A stretch of DNA of 64,000 nt, from the NCBI GenBank assembly GCA_937894065.1, contig CALCST010000043.1, positions 32,813 to 96,812 on the forward strand. Reading direction: 5' to 3'. A program made the position numbers and the translations under genes. This DNA is from an uncultured Parabacteroides sp. Lineage in GTDB: Bacteria; Bacteroidota; Bacteroidia; Bacteroidales; Tannerellaceae. Shown piece after piece: positions 27,910 through 37,554 of the stretch; position 1 is the stretch's first letter; each line of letters begins with the position of its first letter. The notes beneath the pieces are model-generated. The model made no database searches. It had not been told where the DNA came from and saw nothing but the letters and a program-made list of their open reading frames with translations.

Positions 27910-29433
27910 ATGACTGCAACGAAACGAATTAAGCGTGCATTGGTTTCAGTGTACCACAAAGATGGTTTAGATGAGATATTGAGAAAACTTCATAATGAGG
28001 GTGTTACTTTTGTTTCAACAGGCGGAACTCAGACTTTTATCGAGTCTTTGGGTATTCCTTGTGATGCGGTGGAAGATTTGACAGGTTATCCTTCAATTTT
28101 GGGAGGACGAGTAAAGACTTTGCATCCAAAAGTATTTGGAGGTATTCTTGCCCGTCGTGAAAACGAAGGAGACCGTCAGCAGTTGGCTCAATATGAGATT
28201 CCTGAAATTGACTTGGTAATCGTTGATTTGTATCCGTTCGAAGAAACTGTTGCTTCTGGAGCGGAAGAGCAGGCAATTATTGAAAAGATTGATATAGGTG
28301 GTATTTCTCTTATTCGTGGTGCTGCCAAAAACTTCAAGGATGTTGTTATTGTAGCATCAAAGAACCAATATCAGCCTCTGTTGAATCTGTTGAATGAAAA
28401 AGGAGCAGAAACAACGTTGGAAGATCGTAAATGGTTCGCAAAAGAAGCATTTGCTGTATCTTCAGGTTATGATTCTGCAATATTCAACTATTTTGACGCA
28501 CGCGAAGGTTCATATTTCCGTGCAACAGTTGATACTCCTATGCACTTGCGTTATGGTGAAAATCCTCATCAGTCAGCTAAGTTCTATGGCAAATTCAATG
28601 ATATGTTTGAACAGTTGCATGGTAAAGAAATTTCATACAACAATTTGCTTGATATAGATGCTGCTGTTAATTTGATTGATGAATTTGACGAATTGACATT
28701 TGCGGTTTTGAAACATAATAATGCTTGTGGAATCGCATCTCGTCCAACTGTATTGGAAGCTTGGAAAGATGCTTTGGCTTGTGATCCTCTTTCTGCTTTT
28801 GGTGGAATTTTGATTACAAATACAACAATTGATAAAGAAACTGCAGAAGAAATAAACAAGATTTTCTTTGAAGTTGTAATTGCTCCTGCTTATGATGCAG
28901 AAGCTTTGGAAGTATTGCAGCAGAAAAAGAACAGAATAATATTAATCCGTAAGGAATGTAAGACTTGTCCAATGCAGTTCCGCTCTCTTTTGAATGGTGT
29001 GTTGCTTCAGGAAAAAGACTTGAGTATTCAGAAAGAATCTGATTTGGTTCCAATGACTGAAAAACAACCAACAGCTTCAGAAATTGAAGATTTGTTGTTT
29101 GCTAATAAGATTGTTAAGAACAGCAAGTCAAATGCAATAACATTGGTTAAAAACAAGCAGCTTTGTGCAAGCGGTATTGGACAAACTTCTCGTGTTGATT
29201 CTTTGAAACAGGCTATAGAAAAGGCTAAGTCATTTAATTTCGATTTGAATGGTGCTGTAATGGCTTCAGATGCATTCTTCCCATTCCCTGACTGTGTTGA
29301 AATTGCTGACAAAGCTGGAATTACTGCAGTTATTCAGCCTGGTGGCTCAATCAAAGATGATTTGTCTATTGCTTATTGCAATGAGCATAATATTGCAATG
29401 GTGAAGACAGGTGTTCGTCACTTTAAACATTAA
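27910..29433 (+). CDS. purH: Bifunctional AICAR formyltransferase/IMP cyclohydrolase
   Basis: A 507-aa enzyme for the last two steps of de novo purine synthesis. The N-terminal MGS-fold IMP cyclohydrolase domain (~1-195) has STGGT and GGRVKTLHPK. The C-terminal AICAR transformylase part carries LRYGENPHQ (~215), KHNNACGIA (~265) and the terminal IQPGGSIKD and TGVRHFKH. The length matches the family. It precedes mreB by 16 bp, the usual Bacteroidetes linkage of purH to the cell-shape genes. Confidence 0.96.
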   Translation: MTATKRIKRALVSVYHKDGLDEILRKLHNEGVTFVSTGGTQTFIESLGIPCDAVEDLTGYPSILGGRVKTLHPKVFGGILARRENEGDRQQLAQYEIPEIDLVIVDLYPFEETVASGAEEQAIIEKIDIGGISLIRGAAKNFKDVVIVASKNQYQPLLNLLNEKGAETTLEDRKWFAKEAFAVSSGYDSAIFNYFDAREGSYFRATVDTPMHLRYGENPHQSAKFYGKFNDMFEQLHGKEISYNNLLDIDAAVNLIDEFDELTFAVLKHNNACGIASRPTVLEAWKDALACDPLSAFGGILITNTTIDKETAEEINKIFFEVVIAPAYDAEALEVLQQKKNRIILIRKECKTCPMQFRSLLNGVLLQEKDLSIQKESDLVPMTEKQPTASEIEDLLFANKIVKNSKSNAITLVKNKQLCASGIGQTSRVDSLKQAIEKAKSFNFDLNGAVMASDAFFPFPDCVEIADKAGITAVIQPGGSIKDDLSIAYCNEHNIAMVKTGVRHFKH

Positions 29434-29449
29434 AATCTAACGTTTTAAA

Positions 29450-30469
29450 ATGGGATTATTTTCTTTTACACAAGAAGTGGCTATGGATTTGGGAACTGCC
29501 AATACCATTGTAATATGCAATGGTAAAATGGTAGTTGACGAACCTTCCATGGTCGCTTTGGATAGACGAACCGACAAAGTTCTGGCTGTAGGTCAGAAGG
29601 CTCGTGAAATGCATGGAAAGGCTCATGAAAATATCCGTACCGTGCGTCCGTTGCGTGAAGGAGTTATTGCAGACTTCTATGCAGCAGAGCAGATGATGCG
29701 TGGCTTGATTAAAATGGCTAGTTCGAAGAGCCGTTGGTTTACGCCTTCTTTGCGTATGGTTATTGGAATACCTTCTGGTAGTACAGAAGTAGAGATTCGT
29801 GCTGTGCGTGATTCTGCCGAACATGCAGGTGGACGTGATGTGTATATGATATTTGAACCTATGGCAGCTGCTTTAGGTATAGGTATAGATGTACAGGCTC
29901 CTGAAGGAAACATGATTGTTGATATAGGTGGCGGTACAACAGAAATTGCTGTTATTTCATTGGGCGGCATTGTTTCTAATAAATCTATACGTATTGCAGG
30001 TGATGACCTGACAGCTGATATTATGGATTATATGCGTCGTCAGCATAATGTAAAAGTTGGAGAAAGAACTGCTGAGCAAATTAAGATTAATGTTGGTTCT
30101 GCTCTGACAACATTAGATAATCCTCCAGCTGATTATGTGGTGCATGGTCCAAACCAGATGACAGCTCTGCCTATGGAAGTTCCGGTATCATATCAGGAAA
30201 TTGCTCATTGTCTTGACCGTACTATATCAAAGATGGAGGCTGCAATTCTAAGTGCTTTGGAACAGACTCCTCCGGAATTGTATGCTGATATTGTGCGTAA
30301 CGGTATCTATCTGACAGGCGGTGGAGCATTAATGAGAGGCTTGGATAAAAGATTGTCTGATAAGATGAATATCGCATTCCATGTATCAGAAGATCCTTTG
30401 CATGCAGTTGCCCGAGGTACAGGTGTTGCTCTTAAGAATATTGATAAATTTAATTTCCTTATCCGTTAA
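29450..30469 (+). CDS. mreB: Rod shape-determining protein MreB
   Basis: A 339-aa bacterial actin that polymerises under the inner membrane and positions the elongation machinery. Actin-fold motifs are phosphate-1 DLGTANTIV (~13-21), phosphate-2 IVDIGGGTTEIAVI (~160) and adenosine-motif TGGGALMRGL (~287). Length and motif order are standard. It is the first of the mreBCD-mrdA-rodA set, separated from mreC by 159 bp that hold a long hairpin. Confidence 0.96.
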   Translation: MGLFSFTQEVAMDLGTANTIVICNGKMVVDEPSMVALDRRTDKVLAVGQKAREMHGKAHENIRTVRPLREGVIADFYAAEQMMRGLIKMASSKSRWFTPSLRMVIGIPSGSTEVEIRAVRDSAEHAGGRDVYMIFEPMAAALGIGIDVQAPEGNMIVDIGGGTTEIAVISLGGIVSNKSIRIAGDDLTADIMDYMRRQHNVKVGERTAEQIKINVGSALTTLDNPPADYVVHGPNQMTALPMEVPVSYQEIAHCLDRTISKMEAAILSALEQTPPELYADIVRNGIYLTGGGALMRGLDKRLSDKMNIAFHVSEDPLHAVARGTGVALKNIDKFNFLIR

Positions 30470-30511
30470 GAGCAAGATAAGAACTGCTGTTGTTTTTAGT
30501 ACATAATAAAA

Positions 30512-30580
30512 GCAAAGCGTATGACGTAGATTGCACGGAGAAATTTTATGTCCGATGTGCTCTGCGTCATTCGTGTTTGC
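30512..30580 (+). promoter_or_regulatory. Long hairpin between mreB and mreC
   Basis: Complementary arms run from GCAAAGCGTATGACGTAGA (30512-30530) to TCTGCGTCATTCGTGTTTGC (30561-30580), with inner pairing CGGA/TCCG around an AAATTTTATG loop. There is no T-run after it, so it is not a simple terminator. It could be a partial terminator, an RNA-processing site or an mRNA-stability element that sets the ratio of MreB to MreC. Confidence 0.5.
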
Positions 30581-30628
30581 ATATATGTATGATTGATTAT
30601 ACTCTCAGATTTATATTATTCCTGAAAT

Positions 30629-31486
30629 ATGCGCAAGCTCTTAGACTTCTTGTTGAATAAAAGGCATTGGTTTCTTTTTGTATTGCTGGAAATAATTTCT
30701 TTGGTATTTGTTTATCGCAATAATAATTATCAGAGAAATGTGATGTTGAGTTCTGCTAATTACATTACTGGTTATCTGTCTTCTTTGTCATATTCATTTG
30801 TTTCATATCTTAATTTAAAGGAAGAGAATAAGGCTCTTTTGGAGAAAAACGGCTATCTGGAAATGGAAATACTCCGTTTACAGGATCAGATAGAAGTTAT
30901 GATGTCTGATACTGCTTTATTCAAAGGATATGTTAAGGATTCCTTAATTCCGGATTTTAAATATGATTTTGTAGTGGCAGAAGTTGTTAGTAACAGCGTG
31001 TCGCATCTTTCCAATTACATAACGTTGAATAAAGGAAAATCAGATGGAGTTATGCCTGATATGGGAGTTGTTTCAGATAATGGCGTTGTTGGTATAGTTG
31101 TTTCGGCTTCCGATAAATATTCAGTTGTGATACCTTTGCTTAATCCCAAATCACGTCTTAGCTGTAAAGTTCTTGGAAGTAATTATTTCGGAACATTAAG
31201 TTGGAACGGTAGAGATGCAACAACTGCAACATTGGAAGAAATGCCCCGTCATGTCGAGTTTGAAAAGGGAGATACAATAGTGACTAGTGGTTATTCTGCC
31301 ATTTTCCCTGCAGGAATAATTGTTGGAACAATATATGATTACAAGAAACAGCATGATGATAACTTCTACGCATTGGATATAAAATTAGCTACAGATTTTA
31401 CATCTTTACATAATGTTAGGGTTATCAGAAACTTTAATCAGTCTGAACAGAAAACTTTGGAGAAGGAGGTGAATAGCAATGATTAA
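30629..31486 (+). CDS. mreC: Rod shape-determining protein MreC
   Basis: A 285-aa membrane-anchored scaffold of the elongasome: one N-terminal helix (~13-28), a coiled coil (~60-95) and a periplasmic double beta-barrel region (~110-275) with VVSNSVSHLSNYITLNKGKSDGV and VTSGYSAIFPAGIIVGTI, typical of MreC. It overlaps the mreD start by 8 bp, so translation is probably coupled. Confidence 0.93.
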   Translation: MRKLLDFLLNKRHWFLFVLLEIISLVFVYRNNNYQRNVMLSSANYITGYLSSLSYSFVSYLNLKEENKALLEKNGYLEMEILRLQDQIEVMMSDTALFKGYVKDSLIPDFKYDFVVAEVVSNSVSHLSNYITLNKGKSDGVMPDMGVVSDNGVVGIVVSASDKYSVVIPLLNPKSRLSCKVLGSNYFGTLSWNGRDATTATLEEMPRHVEFEKGDTIVTSGYSAIFPAGIIVGTIYDYKKQHDDNFYALDIKLATDFTSLHNVRVIRNFNQSEQKTLEKEVNSND

Positions 31487-32000
31487 TAATATCATAAGAG
31501 GTCTGATTTATTTTATAGTGTTTTTGTTCATACAGATTGCTGTGTTGAATAATATTCACTTTCTTCGTATTGCAACACCGTTTCTATATTTGTATATAAT
31601 ATTGAAAATGCCGGTAGGAATGTCCAAAAGCCTGATATTGCTATTAGCCTTTTTTATAGGACTAACTATGGATATGTTTTCCAATACAGCCGGAATGCAT
31701 GCTTCTGCCTGCACATTTGTTGCACTATGCAGGGCTCCGTTGATAAATTTTCTGATAGGCAAAGATCAGGTTGAAGGCAGTTATCCTTCTTTCAACACTT
31801 TCGGTTATTCTTCATTTTTCAGATATGTTTTGTTTTTTGTATTATTACATCATATAACTTTGTTTTTAGTAGAGTCATTAAGTTTTTATGACCCATTGTT
31901 TATGGTTTTAAGAATATCAGCAAGTGTTGTTTTGACTTCTCTTCTTATTTTTATAGTAGAATCGTTCAATATCGTTGTTCGGGAAATTGGAGGCAAATAA
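31479..32000 (+). CDS. mreD: Rod shape-determining protein MreD
   Basis: A 173-aa integral membrane protein with five or six helices, identified by size, hydrophobic pattern and position between mreC and the PBP2 gene. The segment LLLAFFIGLTMDMFSNTAGMHASA matches the MreD helix motif. It overlaps the genes on both sides. Confidence 0.88.
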   Translation: MINNIIRGLIYFIVFLFIQIAVLNNIHFLRIATPFLYLYIILKMPVGMSKSLILLLAFFIGLTMDMFSNTAGMHASACTFVALCRAPLINFLIGKDQVEGSYPSFNTFGYSSFFRYVLFFVLLHHITLFLVESLSFYDPLFMVLRISASVVLTSLLIFIVESFNIVVREIGGK

Positions 32001-33846
32001 TAAATATGAACTTGAGAACAGGAAGTATGTTCTGATAGTATCAGTACTTCTTGTATTATTGATCTTTATAATCCGTTTATTTTCACTTCAAATATTAAAT
32101 AATGATTATAAGGCTTGGGCTGATAGTAATGCTTTTTTGAAACGGACAATTTATCCTGCCAGAGGAATTATTTACGACCGTAACGGCAAACTTCTTGTTT
32201 ATAATCAGCCTACGTATGATGTTATGATAATAATGCGTGAAGTTCAGGAGTTTGATACTTTGGACTTCTGCAATATCGTTGGTATAACCAAAGACCAGTT
32301 CCTTAACAGAATAAAGGATGTGAAAAACAAAAGGCTTAATCCTGGATATTCATCCTACGTTCCTCAAGTATTTATATCTCAACTTTCAGCTCAGGAATGT
32401 GGAGTGTTGCAGGAAAAACTATATAAATTCCCCGGATTTTATATACAAAACAGAACTATCCGCGAATACAATTATCCAAATGGTGCATTGTTGCTTGGCG
32501 ATTTGGGTGAAGTAAGTGTAAGCGATTTGAAAGCGGATGACTATTATGTTCGTGGAGATTATTCCGGTCGTTCCGGAATAGAGAAATCTTACGAAAAGGA
32601 ATTACGAGGAATCAAGGGTATGGAAATTCTTCTTCGTGATGCTCATGGCCGTATTAAAGGTAAATATGAAGAAGGAAAACATGATTTGCCGCCAATTTCC
32701 GGTAAGAATCTTACTCTGTCAATTGATATGGATTTGCAGGCTTATGGAGAGAAACTCATGCAAAACAAATTGGGCGGAATAGTTATGATTGAACCGTCAA
32801 CTGGTGAAGTTTTGTGTATGGTTTCATCACCAACATTCGACCCTAATTTGCTTGTGGGAAGATTACGAGGTAAACACCACAGCGAACTTGAGAAAGATCC
32901 TCTGAAGCCTTTGTTCAACCGACCGTTGATGGCACAATATCCTCCGGGCTCAACATTCAAACCAACGCAGGGACTTATCTTCCTTCAGGAAGGAGTTATT
33001 ACTCCCGAAACACGTTTTACATGCGCTCATGGATATACATTTAGAGGTGGAAAACCAGCTTGTCACGGACATCCTTCTCCAATTAACTTGACTGGCGCTA
33101 TATCTACATCATGTAACTCTTTTTTCCCTTGGGGATTACATTATATGCTTGATGACAGAAAATACTACAAATCCGTCCAAGAAGCATTTGATGTATGGAA
33201 AGATTATATGGTTTCCATGGGATATGGTTATAAATTAGGAATAGATTTACCTGGTGAGAAACGAGGTTATATTCCTAATAGCAAAGTATATGACAAAATA
33301 TATCGAGGCCGTTGGAATTCAAGTACAATCATTTCAATTGCTATCGGACAGGGAGAAATCCTTGCCACTCCTTTGCAGATATGTAATCTTGCGGCAACAG
33401 TAGCAAATCAAGGATATTTTATTACTCCTCATGTGGTGAAAGATATCCAAGGTTCATCTTTGGATAGCATATATATAGAAAAACGATATACTGGAGTTGA
33501 TACCAAATATTATTCTTATATAGCTCAAGGAATGCGTGGCGCCGTTGCCGGTTCTGATTATGGAGCAACTTGTAGAGGAGCAAATTTGCCAGACATTGAG
33601 GTTTGCGGAAAAACGGGAACTGCCGAGAATCCTCATGGAAAAGACCATTCCATTTTCATGGGATATGCTCCATACAAGGAACCTAAAGTTGCCATAGCCG
33701 TGTTTGTAGAGAATGCCGGTTTTGGTGCAACTTATGCAGTTCCAATCGGCAGACTGATGATAGAAAAATATCTAAGAGGAAATATATTGCCCGAAAGTGA
33801 ATCTATTGAGGAATATATTGTTAATTCTGTTATTTTGCCGGAATAG
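31987..33846 (+). CDS. mrdA: Penicillin-binding protein 2 (elongation transpeptidase)
   Basis: A 619-aa peptidoglycan DD-transpeptidase of the rod complex: membrane helix (~16-35), dimerisation/pedestal domain with PARGIIYDRNGKLLVYN, then the transpeptidase domain with the active-site STFK in PPGSTFKP, the SCN-like motif TSCNSF, and KTGTAENPHG. No in-frame ATG is available near the conserved N-terminus NKYELENRKY, so the start is a non-ATG codon: TTG 31987 (chosen) or TTG 31975. Either overlaps the mreD end. GGAGG at 31989-31993 lies too close to or inside the start, so the exact start is uncertain. Confidence 0.92.
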   Translation: MEANNKYELENRKYVLIVSVLLVLLIFIIRLFSLQILNNDYKAWADSNAFLKRTIYPARGIIYDRNGKLLVYNQPTYDVMIIMREVQEFDTLDFCNIVGITKDQFLNRIKDVKNKRLNPGYSSYVPQVFISQLSAQECGVLQEKLYKFPGFYIQNRTIREYNYPNGALLLGDLGEVSVSDLKADDYYVRGDYSGRSGIEKSYEKELRGIKGMEILLRDAHGRIKGKYEEGKHDLPPISGKNLTLSIDMDLQAYGEKLMQNKLGGIVMIEPSTGEVLCMVSSPTFDPNLLVGRLRGKHHSELEKDPLKPLFNRPLMAQYPPGSTFKPTQGLIFLQEGVITPETRFTCAHGYTFRGGKPACHGHPSPINLTGAISTSCNSFFPWGLHYMLDDRKYYKSVQEAFDVWKDYMVSMGYGYKLGIDLPGEKRGYIPNSKVYDKIYRGRWNSSTIISIAIGQGEILATPLQICNLAATVANQGYFITPHVVKDIQGSSLDSIYIEKRYTGVDTKYYSYIAQGMRGAVAGSDYGATCRGANLPDIEVCGKTGTAENPHGKDHSIFMGYAPYKEPKVAIAVFVENAGFGATYAVPIGRLMIEKYLRGNILPESESIEEYIVNSVILPE

Positions 33847-33882
33847 TACATACTTTTATTAGCGAAACTGTTTTATCCGTAT

Positions 33883-35325
33883 ATGATTTATAAAAATAAT
33901 ATATTGAAGTCTGTTGACTGGGTGATAATATTGCTTTATGTGCTTATGATTGTTGCCGGATGGTTCAGCATCTGTGGTGCTAGTTATGAATTTGATATGG
34001 CAAAATTATTTGAACCTTCTGGAAGACCAATGACTCAGCTGCAATGGATTGGAATATCTTCTTTTGTTATTTTCGTCATCCTGATGCTCGAAAGTGATTT
34101 GTTTGACATGTTTGCCAATATAATATATGTAGCGACAATTGCTCTTCTTGTTGTGACTATATTTATTGCGCCCGATGTCAAAGGTTCACATTCATGGCTG
34201 GTTCTTGGTCCGATAAGACTTCAGCCCGCTGAATTTGCCAAGTTCTCGACGGCATTGATGGTCTCGCATGTAATGAGTCAATATGGATTTAAACTTACTA
34301 AGCCAACGAATTTCTTCAAGGTTCTTGGACTGATATTTCTTCCAATGATATGTATTCTGCTGCAAAAGGAAACTGGCTCAGCCTTGGTTTACTTTGCTTT
34401 CTTCCTTATGCTTTATCGTGAGGGAATGTCTGGTTATTTTCTGCTTGCGGGAATATGCGCAGTAGTGTTCTTTGTCACCGGCATGAAATATTCCGGAGTT
34501 ATGTTGGGTATGACACCTTTGGGAGAATTTATCGTATCGCTGATGATATTGGCAATATCAATCGGATTGATATATGTTGAAAGCAAGAACAAGCTGGCAT
34601 TGCGCATTGTTTCCTATGTTTCAGCTTCTTCATTGTTTATTAGCTATATAGTGTCATTTTTTATCCCGGTAAATTTTGCCCATATAACTATAGCTCTAAT
34701 CATTCTTTCCATAATCTATCTCGTATATCTTTCCATATATCATTGGGTATGGAATTATGTAATGATAGCATTGTTCTCTATAATATCATTAGGTTTCCTT
34801 TTTTCTGTAGATTATGTGTTTAACGATATTCTCGAACCTCATCAGCAGATTCGTATAAAAGTCTCGTTAGGTTTGGAAGATGACCCAAGCGGAGCCGGAT
34901 ACAACGTAAACCAGTCGAAGATTGCAATTGGCTCGGGCGGATTTCTGGGAAAAGGTTTCTTGAATGGAACACAAACCAAGTTGAAATACGTCCCTGAACA
35001 GGAAACGGATTTTATATTCTGTACCGTAGGAGAGGAACAAGGTTTTGTCGGAGCAACACTTGTGCTTATAGTCTTTTCTATATTTATAATCAGGCTTATC
35101 TTATTGGCAGAAAGGCAGGACAATAGTTTCAGCCGGATTTATGGCTATTGTGTGGCTTCCATATTCCTGTTTCATCTTATTATTAATATAGGAATGGTAA
35201 CGGGACTTACGCCCGTTATCGGAATCCCGCTACCATTCTTCAGCTATGGAGGTTCTTCATTGCTTGGATTCACAATCCTCCTTTTCATTTTCATACGTCT
35301 TGATGCATCAAGGAAGGAGAGATGA
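33883..35325 (+). CDS. rodA: Rod shape-determining protein RodA (SEDS glycosyltransferase)
   Basis: A 480-aa SEDS-family peptidoglycan polymerase with about ten membrane helices that works with PBP2. Family segments are GSHSWLVLGPIRLQPAEFAKF, YVPEQETDFIFCTVGEEQGF and the C-terminal GLTPVIGIPLPFFSYGGSS. It is somewhat longer than E. coli RodA (370 aa), with extra sequence between helices in the middle (~205-290). It ends the cluster and overlaps the 3' end of gldH by 18 bp on the opposite strand. Confidence 0.95.
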   Translation: MIYKNNILKSVDWVIILLYVLMIVAGWFSICGASYEFDMAKLFEPSGRPMTQLQWIGISSFVIFVILMLESDLFDMFANIIYVATIALLVVTIFIAPDVKGSHSWLVLGPIRLQPAEFAKFSTALMVSHVMSQYGFKLTKPTNFFKVLGLIFLPMICILLQKETGSALVYFAFFLMLYREGMSGYFLLAGICAVVFFVTGMKYSGVMLGMTPLGEFIVSLMILAISIGLIYVESKNKLALRIVSYVSASSLFISYIVSFFIPVNFAHITIALIILSIIYLVYLSIYHWVWNYVMIALFSIISLGFLFSVDYVFNDILEPHQQIRIKVSLGLEDDPSGAGYNVNQSKIAIGSGGFLGKGFLNGTQTKLKYVPEQETDFIFCTVGEEQGFVGATLVLIVFSIFIIRLILLAERQDNSFSRIYGYCVASIFLFHLIINIGMVTGLTPVIGIPLPFFSYGGSSLLGFTILLFIFIRLDASRKER

Positions 35326-35829
35326 TTCCTGAACCTGCAGTCCTATTTCCTGTATTCCGATTATGCAGGAATCTCTCATTGCCTGTTTTACGGCAAAAGT
35401 ATATTGACCTTTGTGCGGAAAACGATATCCCGTTTTTATCGGGAAACTCATTTCGTATAAAGAAATTCCATGTCCATACCATTTCCCGAAGTCATCGGCG
35501 AGCATACATTCAATTGTATCTCGCTCAATTCCACCTATAGGCTTTTCCTCTTGCAGAAATAACCAGATATTCTGATAAGGATATTTATTGTTGTTTCGTA
35601 TCTGCAGAGAAACATCATAGGTTTTCGACGGGTCATCAATATTGAAAGTGAAATAATATTCCTTATTCTTGTCCCACATTGTTTTATCTATGATTCTGTA
35701 TTGCTCGTAGGTGAAATCCTGTTTGCAGGAAAAGAATAAGGATATTATTGCAGACAAACCTAAAACATTAAGCTTCCGAGTTATTTGAAGGCTTGGGCGC
35801 TTTGTTGTTGTTTTGTTGTTTGTTGTCAT
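35308..35829 (-). CDS. gldH: Gliding motility lipoprotein GldH
   Basis: A 173-aa lipoprotein with a basic N-region, hydrophobic stretch and lipobox FFSC (Cys35), then the GldH body: YEQYRIIDKTMWDKNKEYYFTF, LQIRNNNKYPYQNIWLFL and YTFAVKQAMRDSCIIGIQEIGL. GldH is required for gliding in Flavobacterium. Non-motile Bacteroidales keep it with unknown function. The chosen ATG at 35829 lies inside the 3' end of ricT (62-bp overlap in another frame), since no later start leaves a complete signal. Translation is likely coupled to ricT. Confidence 0.82.
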   Translation of the reverse strand: MTTNNKTTTKRPSLQITRKLNVLGLSAIISLFFSCKQDFTYEQYRIIDKTMWDKNKEYYFTFNIDDPSKTYDVSLQIRNNNKYPYQNIWLFLQEEKPIGGIERDTIECMLADDFGKWYGHGISLYEMSFPIKTGYRFPHKGQYTFAVKQAMRDSCIIGIQEIGLQVQESSLLP

Positions 35830-37171
35830 TGTTGGCTTTTGCTTTGGGGCGAGGACGATTATTGTTGTTTCTGTTGTTGTTCTGATTGTTGTTGTTTCTC
35901 GCCTTATTTTTGTTGTTTGTATTGTTTACCTTGTTGCCTTGATTAGCATTAGGCTTTTCTGCAGAATTGTTGTTTTCTGCCGCAACTTCATTCACTTTGC
36001 TTTGGTTCTGCTGTGGTGTGTTTGGTTGCTGAGCCTGCTGCACCTGTGGCTGCTTGTTGTTGTTTTCTGCAACATTGTTTGCGCTCTTCTTTTTCTTCTT
36101 TTTCTTCAGATTATTGTCGAAACGAGTAACGCTGTCCTGGCCAAGTATATCTTGCGCATCCCTTTTCGGAGCAGAAGTCTTGTTGTCAGCCTCAAGCGAA
36201 ACAGGCTTAATACCTTTCTTATTCATATTTATCACATCAAAAGCTCTTGACGCATTGATGGTGACAAGATTTGCTGCAATAGTCTTGTCTGTTGAATAAG
36301 TAATTTCACGTTTGAATATATCAGTCTTGAAATGATAATAGCTGTTATCTTTTGTTTCAAGAACGATTTCTCTCGACGGAAGGCGTTTCTGAGCCTCAAC
36401 GTAAGCATCAACCTCATAATTTATACAACATTTCAGCTTTGCGCACTGTCCGGCAAGTTTTTGAGGATTCATTGATATATCCTGATATCTAGCCGCACCT
36501 GTTGCAACTGAAACGAAACTAGTCATCCAGCTTGAGCAGCACAATTCTCTTCCGCAAGGACCGATTCCTCCGATTCTTCCGGCTTCCTGTCGTGCACCAA
36601 TTTGTTTCATTTCTATGCGCACACGGAAAGTTTCAGCCAGTACCTTAATCAGCTGTCTGAAGTCAACCCTTTCATCTGCGATATAATAGAATATAGCCTT
36701 ATTACCGTCGCCCTGATATTCCACATCACCGATTTTCATGTCCAGTCCCAGTTTTGCGGCAATCTGGCGGGAACGAATCATAGTGTCATGTTCCTTAGCT
36801 TTAGCCTCTTCATATTTCTCCATATCTCCGGGACGAGCTTTTCTGTAAACCTTCTTTGGTTCAAGGTCATATCTGTAGTTGTTCTTCTTCATTTGCAGAA
36901 GAACAAGTTTTCCGGTAAGCGTAACCGTTCCGATATCATGACCTGGCGAAGCTTCAACAGCAACTATATCTCCTTTCTCCAAAGGTATTTTTGTATTGTT
37001 CAAATAATAACCTTTTCGAGTGTTCTTAAACTGAACTTCCACAAAATCTGTGGCTCCTTCGGCATCCGGAACGCCACAAAGCCAGTCGTATGTGTTTAAT
37101 TTATTGTTTTGTATTTTGCTGCAGCCTTTAGCCTTCATGCAGCAACTTCCTTTATTTAGTTTAAAATCCAT
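35768..37171 (-). CDS. ricT: RicT/PSP1-family protein with Asn/Gln/Lys-rich tail
   Basis: A 467-aa protein. The N-terminal two-thirds is the PSP1/RicT domain, a partner of the Ric (YaaT-YlbF-YmcA) complex that modulates RNase Y in Firmicutes. Conserved cysteines suited to an Fe-S cluster are visible: Cys10, Cys11, Cys17, then GPCGRELCC (206, 211, 212) and CAKLKCC (243, 248, 249). The last ~120 residues are almost only Asn, Gln, Lys, Pro and Ala, probably disordered. The start at 37171 was chosen over 37234 because a -7 box (TATTTTTG on minus, 37241-37248) would make the longer form leaderless. Confidence 0.82.
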   Translation of the reverse strand: MDFKLNKGSCCMKAKGCSKIQNNKLNTYDWLCGVPDAEGATDFVEVQFKNTRKGYYLNNTKIPLEKGDIVAVEASPGHDIGTVTLTGKLVLLQMKKNNYRYDLEPKKVYRKARPGDMEKYEEAKAKEHDTMIRSRQIAAKLGLDMKIGDVEYQGDGNKAIFYYIADERVDFRQLIKVLAETFRVRIEMKQIGARQEAGRIGGIGPCGRELCCSSWMTSFVSVATGAARYQDISMNPQKLAGQCAKLKCCINYEVDAYVEAQKRLPSREIVLETKDNSYYHFKTDIFKREITYSTDKTIAANLVTINASRAFDVINMNKKGIKPVSLEADNKTSAPKRDAQDILGQDSVTRFDNNLKKKKKKKSANNVAENNNKQPQVQQAQQPNTPQQNQSKVNEVAAENNNSAEKPNANQGNKVNNTNNKNKARNNNNQNNNRNNNNRPRPKAKANNDNKQQNNNKAPKPSNNSEA

Positions 37172-37240
37172 TACAATTTTTGTTTGTGTATTATTGATAA
37201 TGTCATTCGCTACATCAGTTTCGAATATCGACATTTAATG

Positions 37241-37554
37241 CAAAAATAACGAAATAAACTGATAGATTCGGCATTTATGAGGATTTTTATATGCTTGACA
37301 TAAGACTTGAATACCTATTACTTCTCACTTGATTATCTAAAAACTCTCCTCGACTTGTTTTCTTGTCGCCCCGTTAACTGAAAATTTAGTTCAGCGAAGC
37401 TCATATAAAATGATTAATCTGTAAAATAGGTATAAACATCTAGTTTATTGATACAATATAGTTTGTCCGTGGTTACTAATTTTGTGTTATTAATATCAGA
37501 ATATTTTTTCTAAATATGCGAATATCTGTTTTTGGAATATTTAAGTAAGTAAAT
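37241..37554. promoter_or_regulatory. Intergenic region between ricT and the 94-bp array
   Basis: It contains the minus-strand -7 box TATTTTTG (37241-37248) for ricT and a degenerate AAGTTGACAAGG-type stretch (~37335-37385, CTCGACTTGTTTTCTTGTC). Otherwise it is AT-rich with no ORF. Confidence 0.4.

Noticed and set aside
35813..36299. Two long plus-strand ORFs opposite the ricT tail
   Set aside because: They are the complement of Asn/Lys-rich codons (AAC, AAA), giving Val/Leu/Phe runs without real gene features.
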